Shown: positions 46,013-56,644 of the stretch, in pieces
Numbering within the stretch: position 1 is the first letter of the stretch
Layout: the number at the start of each line of letters is the position of its first letter
Assembly: GCA_958009085.1 (NCBI GenBank)
Contig: OY253685.1
Location: forward strand, 744,001-808,000
DNA length: 64,000 bases
Direction: 5' to 3'
DNA from: Protoeuglena noctilucae
Taxonomy: Eukaryota; Chlorophyta; Pedinophyceae; Marsupiomonadales; Marsupiomonadaceae
Notes under the pieces: generated by a model
The model's database searches: none
What the model was told of the DNA's origin: nothing
The model's input: only the letters and a program-made list of their open reading frames with translations
Made by a program: the position numbers and the translations under genes

Positions 46013-48875
46013 ATGATATCGTTTGCCACGCGGAGGGGCTGTTTGCAGCCCGACACCCAGCGATCGAACGGGCCGCGGGTCTCGGAAGTCACAGAAACAT
46101 GGCCGCAGCTCGCCGGGGCGGACCGCTTCTCGGAGTGGCTGACAATAACATTGCAATTTACCTATGAGATCTGTCCATCAAGAGGGAAGCCGGAACCGTT
46201 GACCGCTCTGCTTCTATATCTGCAGCAATCCCTGCCCTGGACGCCATCCCAGGCACTACGTCCTGCCCGATGGCATGCCACGGCATCCTCGAGATATCGA
46301 GCGCGTTTGGCCGTGGCGCGGGCCGTGTCCTTCCCCTCTCGGCGCGCCGAACCCCTCGCCCCTGCGGACGCGGTGTCCCACCCTCTGCGCGACACGGAGG
46401 GCGCCTTCCCCGTCGCCAAGCATCCAGCCAAGCGCGTCTCTTCCCTGGCTTTCACGCGCGGGCTCCGGATCCTCTTCTTCGTCGAAGCACATAACGGGAT
46501 GTCCCAGGCAAGGCGCGCACATTTGCCCTCGCGGCCAGTGTCTTTCAATCACCCTTCTTGATTTGACTCTTCTGCTTCTCCCTCCCGCAGCGCCTGAAGC
46601 TCGAGGCCGAGCGCATGGGCCACCGCGTGCACGTGGAGCTGGCCCTGTCCGCCGATTCGATGCTGCACGCCTACGACGTCTACGCACCGGACCTGGTCGT
46701 GTGTCCCATCCTCAAGCGCCCGGTCCCCGAGGCCATCTGGGAGGCCACGGCCACGCCCGTGTGGATCGTGCACCCTGGGGTGGCGGGCGACCGTGGGCCC
46801 CACAGCATCGACTGGTGCGTGACGCGCAAGGACGCACGGTGGGGCGTCACGGTCCTCGAGGCCAGCGCAGAGATGGACGCGGGGCACGTCTGGGCCACCG
46901 AGGACTTTGACGTGCCCCCCGATGCGACCAAGTCGTACATCTACCGGTGCCTCGCCGTCCCGGCCGCCGCCCGGTGCCTCGCGAGGGCACTGCGGGCGCT
47001 CGAGTCCGGCGCAAGACCCACCCCGCAGCACCCCGGCATGCCCGGCACCCTCCGCCCTTCGATGGACTCACGCCGCGACCGCTCCGTCGATTGGGCCGCG
47101 CCCGCCATCGACGTCTGCCGGGTGGTGCGCGCCTCGGACAGCGCTCCGGGGGCCCGGTGCGTCCTCGGCGCCCCCCACGCACCCGACGCAGAGTACTTCG
47201 CCTACGGGGCCATCGTGGAGTCGGCGCCTCCCGCCGGCCTCTTGGCAGCCGTGCGCCCCGGGGACCTCCTGGCCCAGCGTGACGGCGCCGTGCTGGTGGC
47301 GGCGGGGGACGGCACGGCTTTGTGGCTCTCGCATTTGCGGCGGCCCAAGGCCCCCGGGGACACCGCGCGCCACATCAAGCTCAAGGCGACGGCTGTGCTG
47401 CCGCCCGCGGTCGCTGCTTCGCTGCCCACCCTCCCGGCACCCCCCCTGCGCGTGGAGCCGTTCGGGGCCCGCCCCGCGACGTGGCAGGAGGCGTGGTACG
47501 GCGTCAGCCCGGGCGGCGCGGCGGTGGTGCGGTGGGAGGTGCAGGGCGGGGCGTTCGGCCCCTCGCAGTGCGCCGGCATCCGCGAGGCCATCACCGCGGC
47601 GGTGGCGGACCCGGACACCCAGGTGCTGGTGCTGGCGGGGTCCCCGCAGGCCTTCAGCAACGGCATCGACCTGAACGGCGTGATGGCGAGCGCAGACCCC
47701 CCCTCGGCGGCGTGGGATGCCATCACGTCCATCAACGACCTCGTACGCGACATCTTCTCGGTCTCGCGCGTGCCGGTCGTGTCGGCCCTGGCGGGCGGCG
47801 CGGGGGCGGGCGGGGTCATGACGGCGCTCGCGGCCGACGCCGTGTGGGCGCATGGCGACGTGGTGCTGAATCCCCACTACCGCACCATGGGGCTGACGGG
47901 GTCCGAGTACTGGACCTACTTCCTGCCCCGCAAGTGCGGCGTGGCCATGGCCAGCGCCCTCACAGACGCGGCGCAGGTGAGGGGTAGTTGCAGGGGCTGG
48001 TTGGAGCTGGATGGCGTGGGCATGAGAGGGAGCGCAGCGGGGCTCGCTGGGTCCCTGATGCGTGCCGTCGCGTCTCTCAGACTTTGAGCGTCTGCATGGG
48101 CGGCGTGATGCGCTGGAAACCCTTACCCTTTGCGTCGTCCTCGCAGCCGATTCTGGCACCTGATGCGGCTGCCGTCCGTTTGGTGGACGCCGTGCTGACG
48201 CCGTCCCTGCCGGGCTTCATGGAAGAGGTCGTGCGGCGGGCCGAGGCGATGGCCGCGGGGCCCGAGGGCGCAGTTGTGGTTGCCAACAAGCGCGCGGTCC
48301 GCACCCCCGCATGGCACGCGAGCGTGGAGGAGCTGCGGGAGCAGGAGCTGGTGGCCATGCGGAGGTGAGAGTGGATGGGTGCTGATATGACTCCTGGTGC
48401 GACCGTCTTGGTGTGGCCTGGCGACGGCCTGGGTCGTCTCTTGCTTCTCTGACAGCCGTCGCTCGTGCTGACTGCTGCTGTTGGGAGCATGTCACAGCTG
48501 CATGCCTACCAATCCTGTCGCGTACCGTCACCCATCATGGTTACCCTCTCTGGTGCCGTCCTTCTCAGGTGCTTCTCTTCTGCTGTGTTCCTGGAGGCCG
48601 CCGACCGCTTCGTCCACAAGCACGCCGCCGACGCCACGCCCGACCACATCAACAGCGACCTGGCTGCGAGGCTGAGGGACCTCATCGCAAGGGCCAAGGA
48701 GCGCGCATCTGTCGCAGCGTCGCACGTGCGGCCCGTGTCCGTGACCCTGTCCTCTTCGGTTGAGTCTGACTGGGAGACGGTGCCAGAGTCCGACGCCATC
48801 GCCGGGGCCTTCGCGGCCGGGGCGGCGGTGCCGGGGGCCATGGCGGGGCCCTTCGAGGCGCCGCAGGACGCCTGA
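46013..48875 (+). CDS. hypX: HypX/HoxX-like formyltransferase-crotonase fusion protein
   Basis: Exons 46013-46507, 46591-47976, 48147-48364 and 48569-48875 give 801 residues. Residues 1 to about 148 are Arg/Ala/Ser-rich and unlike bacterial HypX, possibly an organelle-targeting leader. The N10-formyl-THF transferase-like half begins at LRILFFVEAHNGMSQ and includes VVCPILKRPVPEAIW, HPGVAGDRGPHSIDW (His about 226) and EMDAGHVW. The C-terminal half is an enoyl-CoA hydratase (crotonase) fold with FSNGIDLNGVMAS, ALAGGAGAGGVMTALAAD, NPHYRTMG (Tyr about 595) and GSEYWTYFLPRKCG (Glu about 604). I believe this Tyr/Glu pair corresponds to the residues assigned as catalytic in bacterial HypX, where formyl-CoA is made and split to CO for the [NiFe]-hydrogenase active site in air. 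About 90 residues follow the usual bacterial end. The first intron has a GC donor (CAG|GCAAGG). The start ATG is the only one in frame upstream, but an extra 5' exon is possible. Confidence 0.88.
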
Positions 48876-49718
48876 GAGAGGGAAGCGACACAGAGGTGAG
48901 CTGAGGCGCCGGTGGCAAGCATGCGACGCTGGGGCTGAATTGGGCTGCAGCGCTGTGCCACTGCTGCTATGCGATGCATGGCACAGACGGCACTAAGCGG
49001 GGGGTATGGTCAACCCCACACACATGCTGCACGTGCTGTGCTTTGCTGTGCTCTGTGCTTCCCGCGTGCCATCTTGGCCATCGCTGTCCCCCATCGCAGG
49101 CCAGTCGTGTCCGGTCTCGTTCTGGTCAGGTCCATGTGCCCAGTGCAAGCACACCGAGCGACAGGTTCGACGACGGAGGGCAGCACGGTGCGCCCGTTGT
49201 TTGGCAAGGTCAGGATCAGCGTCAGACAGCGGATATGGTCATGTCCGGTCTTTTGCGCGTGCTTGAGGAGAGAGAGGACAGAAGGGGCGGGGCTGCGGCG
49301 TGCGAGCCACTCGCATGTCAGCGCCCAACCGCTCACCCAAACCCATACGGCGCCCCAGTGCCGCCGCCACGCATTCCGTCGGACCGCAGTGCAGCCCATT
49401 GGCGGTGCTATTCATGCCGATTTCACACACCAGCGCGGGGCTAGGCTAGGCTAAGTTAGGCGATGTGTAGGGTTTGAAAGTGTATGGGTGTATGTGGTAT
49501 ATCTGACCACACGGTAGAGAAAGAGGCGCGCAAGCACGCGTGCGCTGCCCCGCTCACGGCACGTCCGCTCTAAAGTGCACGAGATAAGCCAGGCTACCAG
49601 CGGTTGACAGAGAAGGGGGCCACTCACCGCCAAGCCACTGGACTTCTCATCGACGGCCAGACTGCCAGGCCCGGCCAGCCCCGCCTCGCAATCGTGTCGG
49701 CCAGCCTCGCAACCATTC
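48876..49718. other. Convergent intergenic region between HypX-like and Pelota genes
   Basis: Both flanking genes end here, 843 bp apart. No coding frame has a recognisable domain. A short direct repeat, ggctaggctaggctaagttaggc, lies at 49439-49461. I see nothing else supportable. Confidence 0.4.
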
Positions 49719-51485
49719 TCACGCCAGCTCCTCGGGAGGCGGCACCTCGGCGTCTTCCAGTTCCGGCAGCGGGAACCGCAGCACGGCCGCCAGCCCTGTA
49801 ATCCTTCCCAGCTGCTCACCCGACGGGTGGGCGGCCGACAACACGTGCACCTCGCCCCCCGACCCCTGCACTTCATCCAAGAGCGCAAGGTACCTCCGCC
49901 GCGCCGGCACCGTCCGCGCGCGCAGCACTGCGTCGGATATCAGCAGCGTCTGCACGGCGCCCATCTCCGCCGCCGCAAACACATGACCGGGGCCGTAGAA
50001 GGCCCGGGACGGGTCGCGGGACATCATGTCGAAGAATCCCTGCAAGGCGCGTGCCTCCCGGGCCGCCTTGGTGTCCGCGATGCGCTGCTGCACGGTCGGG
50101 TCCCCCATCACCTCCTTCAGCGCCGGCTTGTAGCTACTGGACGCGTGCACTGCGAGGGCCGGGTCGCGGCAGGCGCTGTCCTTTCCGAAGCAACAAGACA
50201 TGGAAGCAAAGTAAAAGCAACCAAGCAAGCGTAACTCCCGGGCCCGGAGAGGCCTACCACTGGGGCCAATGCCAGCCACCGACAGCCACCGCCACCGTGC
50301 CTTACCAGCCACGATGCGCGATCGGTTGTCCATGAGAGCGCGCTGGTTCGACCGCACGCTCTCCTCGTCGATGTACTTGCGGAGCTGGTCCTTGGTGAAC
50401 CCCGGACCCGCCAGGACCAGGCACTTGACTGCAAGCGCAGGTCACGAGGTGCGGCAGCTCAGTACAAAGCACATTGCAGTGAAGAGTCACGCAGCAAGTC
50501 TCATCTGCTCACTCTCCATGCCCTGCACCGTGTACATTTTCACCGACTGGCTTTCGTTGCTTTGCCCTCCACACCGCCAGCAACCGGCACCCGCCACCCG
50601 CACGCATGCCTCACCGACCTCCCAGTTGACGTTACGCACGATCGCCTGGTAGCACGACTCCAGGAACTTGGTGAAGGCTTTCTCGAATCCCGCCGACGCC
50701 GCGCCCGTCTTGCGCGGCAGGTTGGCCTCGATCCTCGCTTTTTGCACCGTCACGCTGCCCCCGATGAGCTGCAGCACAGCGCGCCCCTCCTCGACCATCA
50801 TGACGGCCAAGTCGGCTGAGAGCTCCGGCGACGACGCGGCCTCGAGTCGCTTGCGGTCCAGAGCGTCCCACTGGTCCTGCATTTTAGCACCAGACGTGCG
50901 AGGTCGGCTGGGCGTCGCAAGCGCCTAAGCAGAGACCGGCGCTGGGTGCAAAGCAAGAGTCTGGGTCGAGCGGGGCGGGCGTCGGGACATCAGACGTCAT
51001 CCATCTCACACCTTGTGGATGCCCAGCGTCTTGAGCATGTCGACCGTCAGCGTGTGGTGGGCGCCCAGCTTGACGGCCTCGCACTCTGTGAGGTTGGCTC
51101 CGCCGAATCGAATCTCCTCCGCCTCCATGTCGTAGTCCACCGTGTCCACTCGAATCTGAAGCCGCACCTTGACCTTCTCAGATGCCCTGGAAGCCAGCGA
51201 GAGTCACGCCATCTTACAATAACTATGTTTGTAGCCAACGCCGCGGTGGCATTCGCACGACATCGTTATCGTCGCGACGGAAAGCGCCCCAGAACGCCGC
51301 AGCACGCACCGCCCGCTCCGAATCATGCCCTCGCGGTCGTCGTGCACTTTGCGGAACGTGGTGCCCTCGACGACGTCCCCTGGTCGCACGACATTGTAAA
51401 TCTCCCAAAGATCCTCAGCCGCGTTGATGAAGACGACCACCAGGCCGGAGCCATCGGCCTCGAAGTGGCGCTTCCTGATCTGCAT
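49719..51485 (-). CDS. PELO: Pelota (Dom34) ribosome-rescue factor
   Basis: Exons 51310-51485, 51012-51186, 50615-50876, 50306-50428 and 49719-50149 give 388 residues, against about 385 in animals. The N-terminus MQIRKRHFEADGSG aligns with the Pelota start, followed by LWEIYNVVRPGDVVEGTTFR and VRLQIRVDTVDYDMEAEEIR of the Sm-like domain 1. Domain 2 has LAVMMVEEGRAVLQLIGG and VNWEVVKCLVLAGPGFTKDQ. Domain 3 has YKPALKEVMGDPTVQQRIAD and SGEQLGRITGLAAVLRFPLP. No GGQ motif is present, as expected for Pelota and unlike eRF1. Pelota with Hbs1 enters the empty A site of stalled ribosomes and starts no-go and non-stop decay. All introns are GT-AG. A small transmembrane ORF ends 12 nt before the start codon on the same strand. 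Confidence 0.95.
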
Positions 51486-51497
51486 GGCACCCGCAGC

Positions 51498-51878
51498 TCA
51501 CAGCTCGTCGCGCCCCGCGTGGTGTATGCCGTGGCCGAGGGCGTCTGGGCCCGGGAACGTGCCGTCCGCGTCCTCGTCCTCGAATATCACCACGCAGACG
51601 AGGAGCGTGAAGGCGACGAGGACGAAGAAGATGAGGGCGAAATTAAACGCCGCCCACGACTCTATCACCGACGACGGCCCCTTCTGTGATGCAGCGGCTC
51701 TCTCGTAACCGGCAGCGACCTCCTCTGTCACTCCTGCGGGCGCTCCCGGGTGCCATCGGCGTGCCACGCTGCGGAACGAGGTGCGGGGTCGCAGGGAGCG
51801 TCCCGAGCCCCCCACCTTGGCTGGACACCTCGTGCGCAAACCGTCCACTTTCTCCGTCTTCTCTGCCGCGCTGGGCAT
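51498..51878 (-). CDS. Small single-TM protein ORF directly upstream of Pelota
   Basis: This 126-codon frame is uninterrupted. It begins at ATG 51878 with a basic N-terminal half, then has one strong membrane helix (FNFALIFFVLVAFTLLVCVV) followed by an acidic turn (FEDEDADGTF) and ends GRDEL-stop. The last four residues resemble an ER-retrieval K/H/RDEL signal, though that signal acts only if the C-terminus is luminal. Its stop codon lies 12 nt upstream of the Pelota ATG on the same strand, too close for a separate promoter and 3' UTR. It could be the first cistron of a two-ORF transcript, a regulatory upstream ORF, or chance. I do not recognise the protein, and the N-terminal half may be non-coding. 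Confidence 0.45.
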   Translation of the reverse strand: MPSAAEKTEKVDGLRTRCPAKVGGSGRSLRPRTSFRSVARRWHPGAPAGVTEEVAAGYERAAASQKGPSSVIESWAAFNFALIFFVLVAFTLLVCVVIFEDEDADGTFPGPDALGHGIHHAGRDEL

Positions 51879-52208
51879 CCTGGTCCATGGGTTTCAGCCT
51901 CGCAAACGCAAAGACTGAAGCAACGACCGCGCAGATCACGCGAAAACATAGCGAATGTGGACCCGCAGACGCGTGGAACGGCGAAATCGGTGAAGCCAGC
52001 GGAAGCCAGAACTCGGTGCCCGTCCACTGGCGCCGACTGGTCGGGTGCGCAGCTGCTGACGACGTCAATTCGTCGCCTGTCGTTCGCTGCCGGTGGCCGC
52101 TTGACTCCCCAGCGAGGCCAGTGGTCTGGATCGCGTGCCAAGCAGGGTCCAGAGCTCGCCGTCAGTGGGCTCCGCCGCCGCGCGGTCCCTTGGGAGGAGA
52201 GGTGGAGG
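51879..52208. other. Divergent promoter region between the Pelota unit and the NUXM-like gene
   Basis: This 330-bp stretch lies between the start of the small TM ORF (minus) and the start of the NUXM-like gene (plus). It should carry both promoters. No gene is visible in it. Confidence 0.4.
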
Positions 52209-52797
52209 ATGGCGGGGCGGCAGATCATCGCGGAGCACCCGGTGTTCAAGCCCATCAACTCGGACCCGGAGTGGCGCGACGTCGGTGAGGGGCGCGCCCG
52301 GACGCGACTCTCGCGCGCTGCGCGCGTTGCCCTTGCAGCTGTCCCCGTCCAGCGCGTCCCGGCAGCCGGCGCGGGGCAACGCACCGCCGCTGCGCAAGCG
52401 ATGCGTGCACGCAAACCGCGCCGCGCTCAAAGCGGCGCGATGGCTGCGCTTTGCAGTGCGCGCCTTCCGGTTCGGGGACTGGATGTTGCTCCCGACGCTG
52501 GGAGCGGGGGGATGGCTGTACGGGTTCCTCCAGTCCGGCAGCTCCATGGCGTGGGGGCAGAAGTACACCTGGAGCAGCCACCCGCGCTTCATCTCCGGCA
52601 CCCGCGTCGGCGTCTTCTCGGTATTTGGAGCCTACCTCATCTCCTTTCACACGAGGTGAGATGAGCTGCCGCCCCGCGGCTGCCCAGGCCTAGGCCCGCT
52701 GTCGCGACCCTCGCCCGCACGTCCCTCGGCTTCCCCCGCCCGCAGCAAGCTCCGGCTCCAGGGGTGGCTCGATAACGGCAACGGCAAAGCCGAGTGA
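52209..52797 (+). CDS. NUXM-like small subunit of mitochondrial complex I
   Basis: Exons 52209-52284, 52457-52655 and 52746-52797 give 108 residues. The short N-terminus HPVFKPINSDPEWRDV leads into VRAFRFGDWMLLPTLGAGG, one membrane segment, then PRFISGTRVGVFSVFGAYL as a second, and ends SKLRLQGWLDNGNGKAE. This order (short DP-containing leader, R..R..D start of helix 1, second helix, then S..R..G...N tail) and length fit the NUXM / 21-kDa complex I subunit family of fungi and plants, which sits in the membrane arm. I am sure of the small two-TM protein and moderately sure of the family. It ends only 37 bp from the stop codon of YJU2 on the other strand. Confidence 0.65.
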
Positions 52798-52834
52798 CCG
52801 CTGCTTCCTAGCCAGTCTAGCTGCCACTGCCACT

Positions 52835-54373
52835 TCAATCGCTGTCTGAGCCGTAAACCCCCGCCAGCCCCGCCAGCCCCGCACCCTCGGCAGGCCCGTC
52901 CCGCTTCGGCTCGCCAAGCCCCTGCCCCGAGTTTGTCGCGCCGGCTTTGGGCGCAGCGGCGACGTGCGACGCCCCCGGCTGCGCCCCTCCGGCAGGTGCC
53001 CGGACACGAGCCTTCACACGCACCCGTGCCTTGGCCCCTGCCTGAGACGCCTCTCCCGCGAACGCCACCGCCGCTGCCGACGCACCCGCGACTCGCCGGT
53101 CGTCCGCCCCGTCGCCGTCTCCGCTGGGCCCCGCAACCGCACCCGCACCCTCGGCATCGCCGTAAGCCCCGCCCCCTTCGTCCCCCTCGCCCCCGTCATC
53201 CAGCCGCCGCACGAACGCCCTCTGCTTGTGCGCCAGCTCTTGCACCATCCTGTCCTCTTCCTCCATCTCCGTCCGCGCCCTGCGAGTGCGGGAAATTCCG
53301 ACCCGATCGGTTGGGTCTCGTAGCATGTGGGCGGCCTTGCAGGTGGCTCAGGCGCAAAGCACGTGTCACCTCTCGTCCTCCTCCGTCTTGGCGGCCTCCG
53401 TCGCGCGCGCGATGACGTCGTTGATGTCGACCTTCTGCTTCTGTGCGTTGAGCGCCCGCGCCTCGTCCAACGCCGCCAGCACGTCCATCTCGCGCTTGCT
53501 GTCCAGCGTGCGGTTCTCCAAGGCCTGCGAAAAAGCAACAGCGCTTCTTCTCTTGGCAACGCTCGTCTGCCGAAGGCGCTGTCATGGCGTGCGCAGAGGC
53601 GCATGCATCGACATCGCAGCCCAGGTGCTCACCTTCATGGCGTTCCCCTCCTCCTCCTCCTTCCTGGCGGCCTCCATGGCCGCGGCCTCCTCCTCCCGCG
53701 CTTTCCACGGCTCGTAGTGCCTCCGCATGCCCTTGTCCATGTCGTAATCGTGGTTCTGCGGGTCTGTCTTGAAGGATAGCTCCGACTTGCAGTTGGGGCA
53801 CCGGAACGAGAAGCGGAAGATCTGGATGCCCAGGTAGTTTTGCCCGATGATGTCTTCCTTCCTGCAAGCAGCACATCGCAGGGCCAGGGTTGAGAAGAGG
53901 GAAGCAAACGCGGGCGGAGCACGGGGGAGAGGTTGGGCCCGACCGTGCGCCTCACCGCATGACGAACTTGGTGCCCCGGTAGATGAAGTTCCCGCACGTG
54001 AGACAGGTGACGGACATGGGCATCATCATCGTCACCGACATGCGGTTCGTCGGGTCACGTTTGGGCTTCTGCGAGAGGGGGGGTCGCAGTCGCAGATGGG
54101 AGTCGTGCTCCGACATCACTGCCGCGCCGAAAGACGCAGGTCCAGATAACATGCTTTGCGAAGGACAAAGGCGCGGATGGAGCCCCCGCTTGGCGCTGAA
54201 AGACCAGGCAATACTTTCCGTCCTCACAGCCGGTCTAAAAGAGGGCCCCTGGCCGACTGCCCACGCAGGTGACGTCGTGCCATACACAAGCAGCTCCTCA
54301 CCTTCACGCGGGGCATGTTGTAAGGGTCGAAGTCGGGCGCGAAGTACTTGTTCAAGACCTTGCGCTCTCCCAT
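52835..54373 (-). CDS. YJU2: YJU2/CWC16 (CCDC94) splicing factor
   Basis: Exons 54302-54373, 53956-54068, 53633-53861, 53370-53524 and 52835-53279 give 337 residues. The N-terminus MGERKVLNKYFAPDFDP is diagnostic of the YJU2/CWC16 family. It is followed by MMPMSVTCLTCGNFIYRGTK and FRFSFRCPNCKSELSFKTDP, whose two CxxC pairs bind zinc, then DPQNHDYDMDKGMRRHYEPW. The coiled segment after MK reads ALENRTLDSKREMDVLAALD. YJU2 works with the Prp19-associated complex to promote the first catalytic step of splicing. The C-terminal 130 residues are Gly/Ala-rich and end in the acidic YGSDSD-stop typical of the family. Introns are GT-AG with phases agreeing throughout. Confidence 0.94.
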
Positions 54374-54768
54374 GGTCTACCGCCGTCCCCTGGGCCGGAG
54401 TGTTCCGCGGTTGTTTGCTGGTCAACTGGCGGTGACTCGGCAGTCACCCAGCGCGTTGTTCACGCGCGACGCAAGTCCAGCGCAGTGATGGAAACCCAGC
54501 GGCGACTGCTCCGGGACGATGGGCTGTGCACTTCGCGGTTTGTCTTGCGAGGTGGCAACAGAGGGCAGAATTCTACCCATGATAGCGCGGACAGCCGTTT
54601 TTGGGAGACCTTCGCGCGCTTCTCCTGCGGCTCTCTGACGTTCCTCCGGCACAATCCCAAGCCAGCGCCCTCTTCCCGCTTGAGCGCTGTGCGACGACGA
54701 GCATTGCAGGTGCGGTGTCTGGAGCTTGCGCGGATGGTCTGAGCGCGACGCTTCAGCAAGAACGGGGG
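54374..54768. promoter_or_regulatory. Divergent promoter region between YJU2 and the COA3-like gene
   Basis: The two start codons face away from each other with 395 bp between them. Promoter function is inferred from layout only. No element or small gene is recognisable. Confidence 0.4.
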
Positions 54769-55342
54769 ATGGACGCCAACAAGCCGTCCACGTCGGCGAG
54801 ACCCGCGTCTCAGGGGGTCTTTAAAACATCGCGGAAGGATTTTGAGGAGCAGGTGGTGAGAGGCAGTGCCCTAACAGAGCTGCAAGCGTCCGGGATGGCG
54901 GGGACGAGCACTCCTATGACAGCCAGCCATCCCCGGCCTCCTGCTGCAGCGACAGGGGCGCATCGGACCAAGGCGGGTTGTCAGTGGCGGTGGGATCATT
55001 GCTGCGCGTCGACTGCCGAACTGGGTGATCGGCGCGGCCGTCATGGGCGTGGCTGGTGAGGAATGCCCCTCGCAAAGCAATTCAGTGAGCTTGGCCCGCT
55101 CCCCCGCGGCCTTTCACGCTTGCCCGTCGCTGCCGCAGGTGCGACGTATTGGTACACGGTCCGGCAGCTCAGCGGGGGACCCAAATCGCTTCAGGTGCGG
55201 GCTCGTCACATGGTCCGGGCATTCAAGGGCCTGCAAGCACTTTCTTTGCCGAAACAGGGCACTGGGATCTACCTATCTGCAGGTCGAGATGAAGGAGGTA
55301 GAACAGGAACTCAAGGCCCAAGGGTTTGGGCGGAAAGACTGA
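54769..55342 (+). CDS. COA3-like small one-TM mitochondrial protein
   Basis: Exons 54769-54855 (or 54852), 54950-55055, 55139-55194 and 55283-55342 give about 102 residues. The N-terminus is soluble and basic (GVFKTSRKDFEEQ). A single membrane helix starts after IIAARRLPNWVIGAAVMG and runs into GATYWYTVRQLSGG, then a short charged helix EMKEVEQELKAQGFGRKD. A basic arm, one helix with Tyr-rich exit and a terminal Glu/Lys helix resemble COA3 (CCDC56), a cytochrome c oxidase assembly factor of the inner membrane, but the similarity is short and the name is tentative. The stop lies 61 bp from that of the convergent FHA gene. Confidence 0.6.
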
Positions 55343-55403
55343 TAGGGCGGGTCGCGGCGCGCCCCAGCGGGCCCCTGCGTCCGCCCCCCGTGGGCGCCGC
55401 GTC

Positions 55404-56644
55404 CTACATCAGCCAAGGCCACTGGATGCTCGGCACCTCGACGTGGGTGCCCAGGGGGAGTCCCACGCCCGGGCCGTGCTGTACCCTCACCACGCGGTAG
55501 CACGCCGAGGGACCAAAGCACAATGTGGATCCAGCGTGGATCTCTTGCGGCGTGTCCTGGCGCACCCTGCGTGGACGAAGCTGTGGTGTGCATTGTTGCA
55601 TCCCCGAATACCGTTGCACCGCATACTCTTGCCCCTCGTGTGCCCTCACCTCTTGCCATCGACGTACGTGCCGGCGGTGCCCGCCAGGTCGTGCACGTAG
55701 AAGGCGGACGAACGAGTCTTGCCGAAAAAGGAGCCCCTTTTGAAAAGCGGCGGATGTTCTTTCTGCGGTGACGTGATGTCATGCTCCCATGAGCCGGCCG
55801 GTCACATACCGGCCACCGTGGCAGCACCACCCGTCCTTGCTGATCCGTCACACACCTCCAGGATGACGCCCTCGACCCTCGCATGCTTCCGCGCCACCTG
55901 GTCGTCGTTCACCTCGAAGTTGACCCCCGTGCAGAGGGCCTCCTTGGCCGGGAATGCGCGGCCCACCGTGGTCGTCTGCAGCCTACCAGGGCGCTTCCTT
56001 GAGAATCAGGCCAGCAGGGCATGGACCGCCAAAGCTGGTGCACTCAGCAGGCGCTCACCTCGTCCACTGCCAGGTGACGCCCTGAGGCAAGCGCTTCAAC
56101 CAGCTCGCCCTCCGACCGGGGCTCGCTGAGCGCGTCCACCAGGTACACGTCCCCGTGCTTGAATTGCGTGGCAAACACTCTGCGACGAAGGTGGGTCGGG
56201 AAGCCTCAACGTCGGCCCAGGAGCGTGGCAAGCACTGCTAACTGTCTAACAGTAATTATGTGGGCATGTTGCCGGGCTCTGAGCTGCAGGGACCCGACGC
56301 GCGGTAAGCATGCGGCCTCCAGCCAACCATTGAAATGCGAATCGGCAGCGGCCGGGTTCGGATGTGCTTTTAGCGGCAGCTCACCGGTTCGTGATGAAGG
56401 CGACGCCGTTGCTCCACGCCTCGGACACCTCCGCGGTCCCCTCCACGCGCTTGCTATTGGTACTGACGCCATCGTCCAGAGGAAGGAACTCGTTCGCGCC
56501 GTCCCACGCCGCGCGCACGAGGGGGACGCGGACCCTAACGGTCGCCGCCTGCGCCGCCCGAGACCTGGAGCCCAACTTCCCCTGCCGCCCCCATAAGGAG
56601 GCGGTTCTTGTCACAGCACTGCCATGGTGAACAGCGTGCCGCAT
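55404..56644 (-). CDS. FHA-domain protein with altered phosphothreonine-contact residues
   Basis: Exons 56385-56644, 56059-56179, 55856-55975, 55650-55762 and 55404-55566 give 258 residues if the ATG at 56644 is the start; the frame stays open further upstream. The N-terminal half is unassigned (VRVRVPLVRAAWDGANEFLP, FKHGDVYLVDALSEPRSEGE). The C-terminal half is an FHA fold: TTTVGRAFPAKEALC, DDQVARKHARVEGVILE, YVHDLAGTAGTYVDGKRV, then STLCFGPSACYRVV. FHA domains bind phosphothreonine through Arg of GR, Ser and His of SxxH, and Asn of NG. Here GR and His are present, but the Ser is Ala (ARKH) and the Asn is Ala (AGT). The leader is Arg/Ser/Ala-rich, so a plastid or mitochondrial location is possible. 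The function is unknown. Confidence 0.8.
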
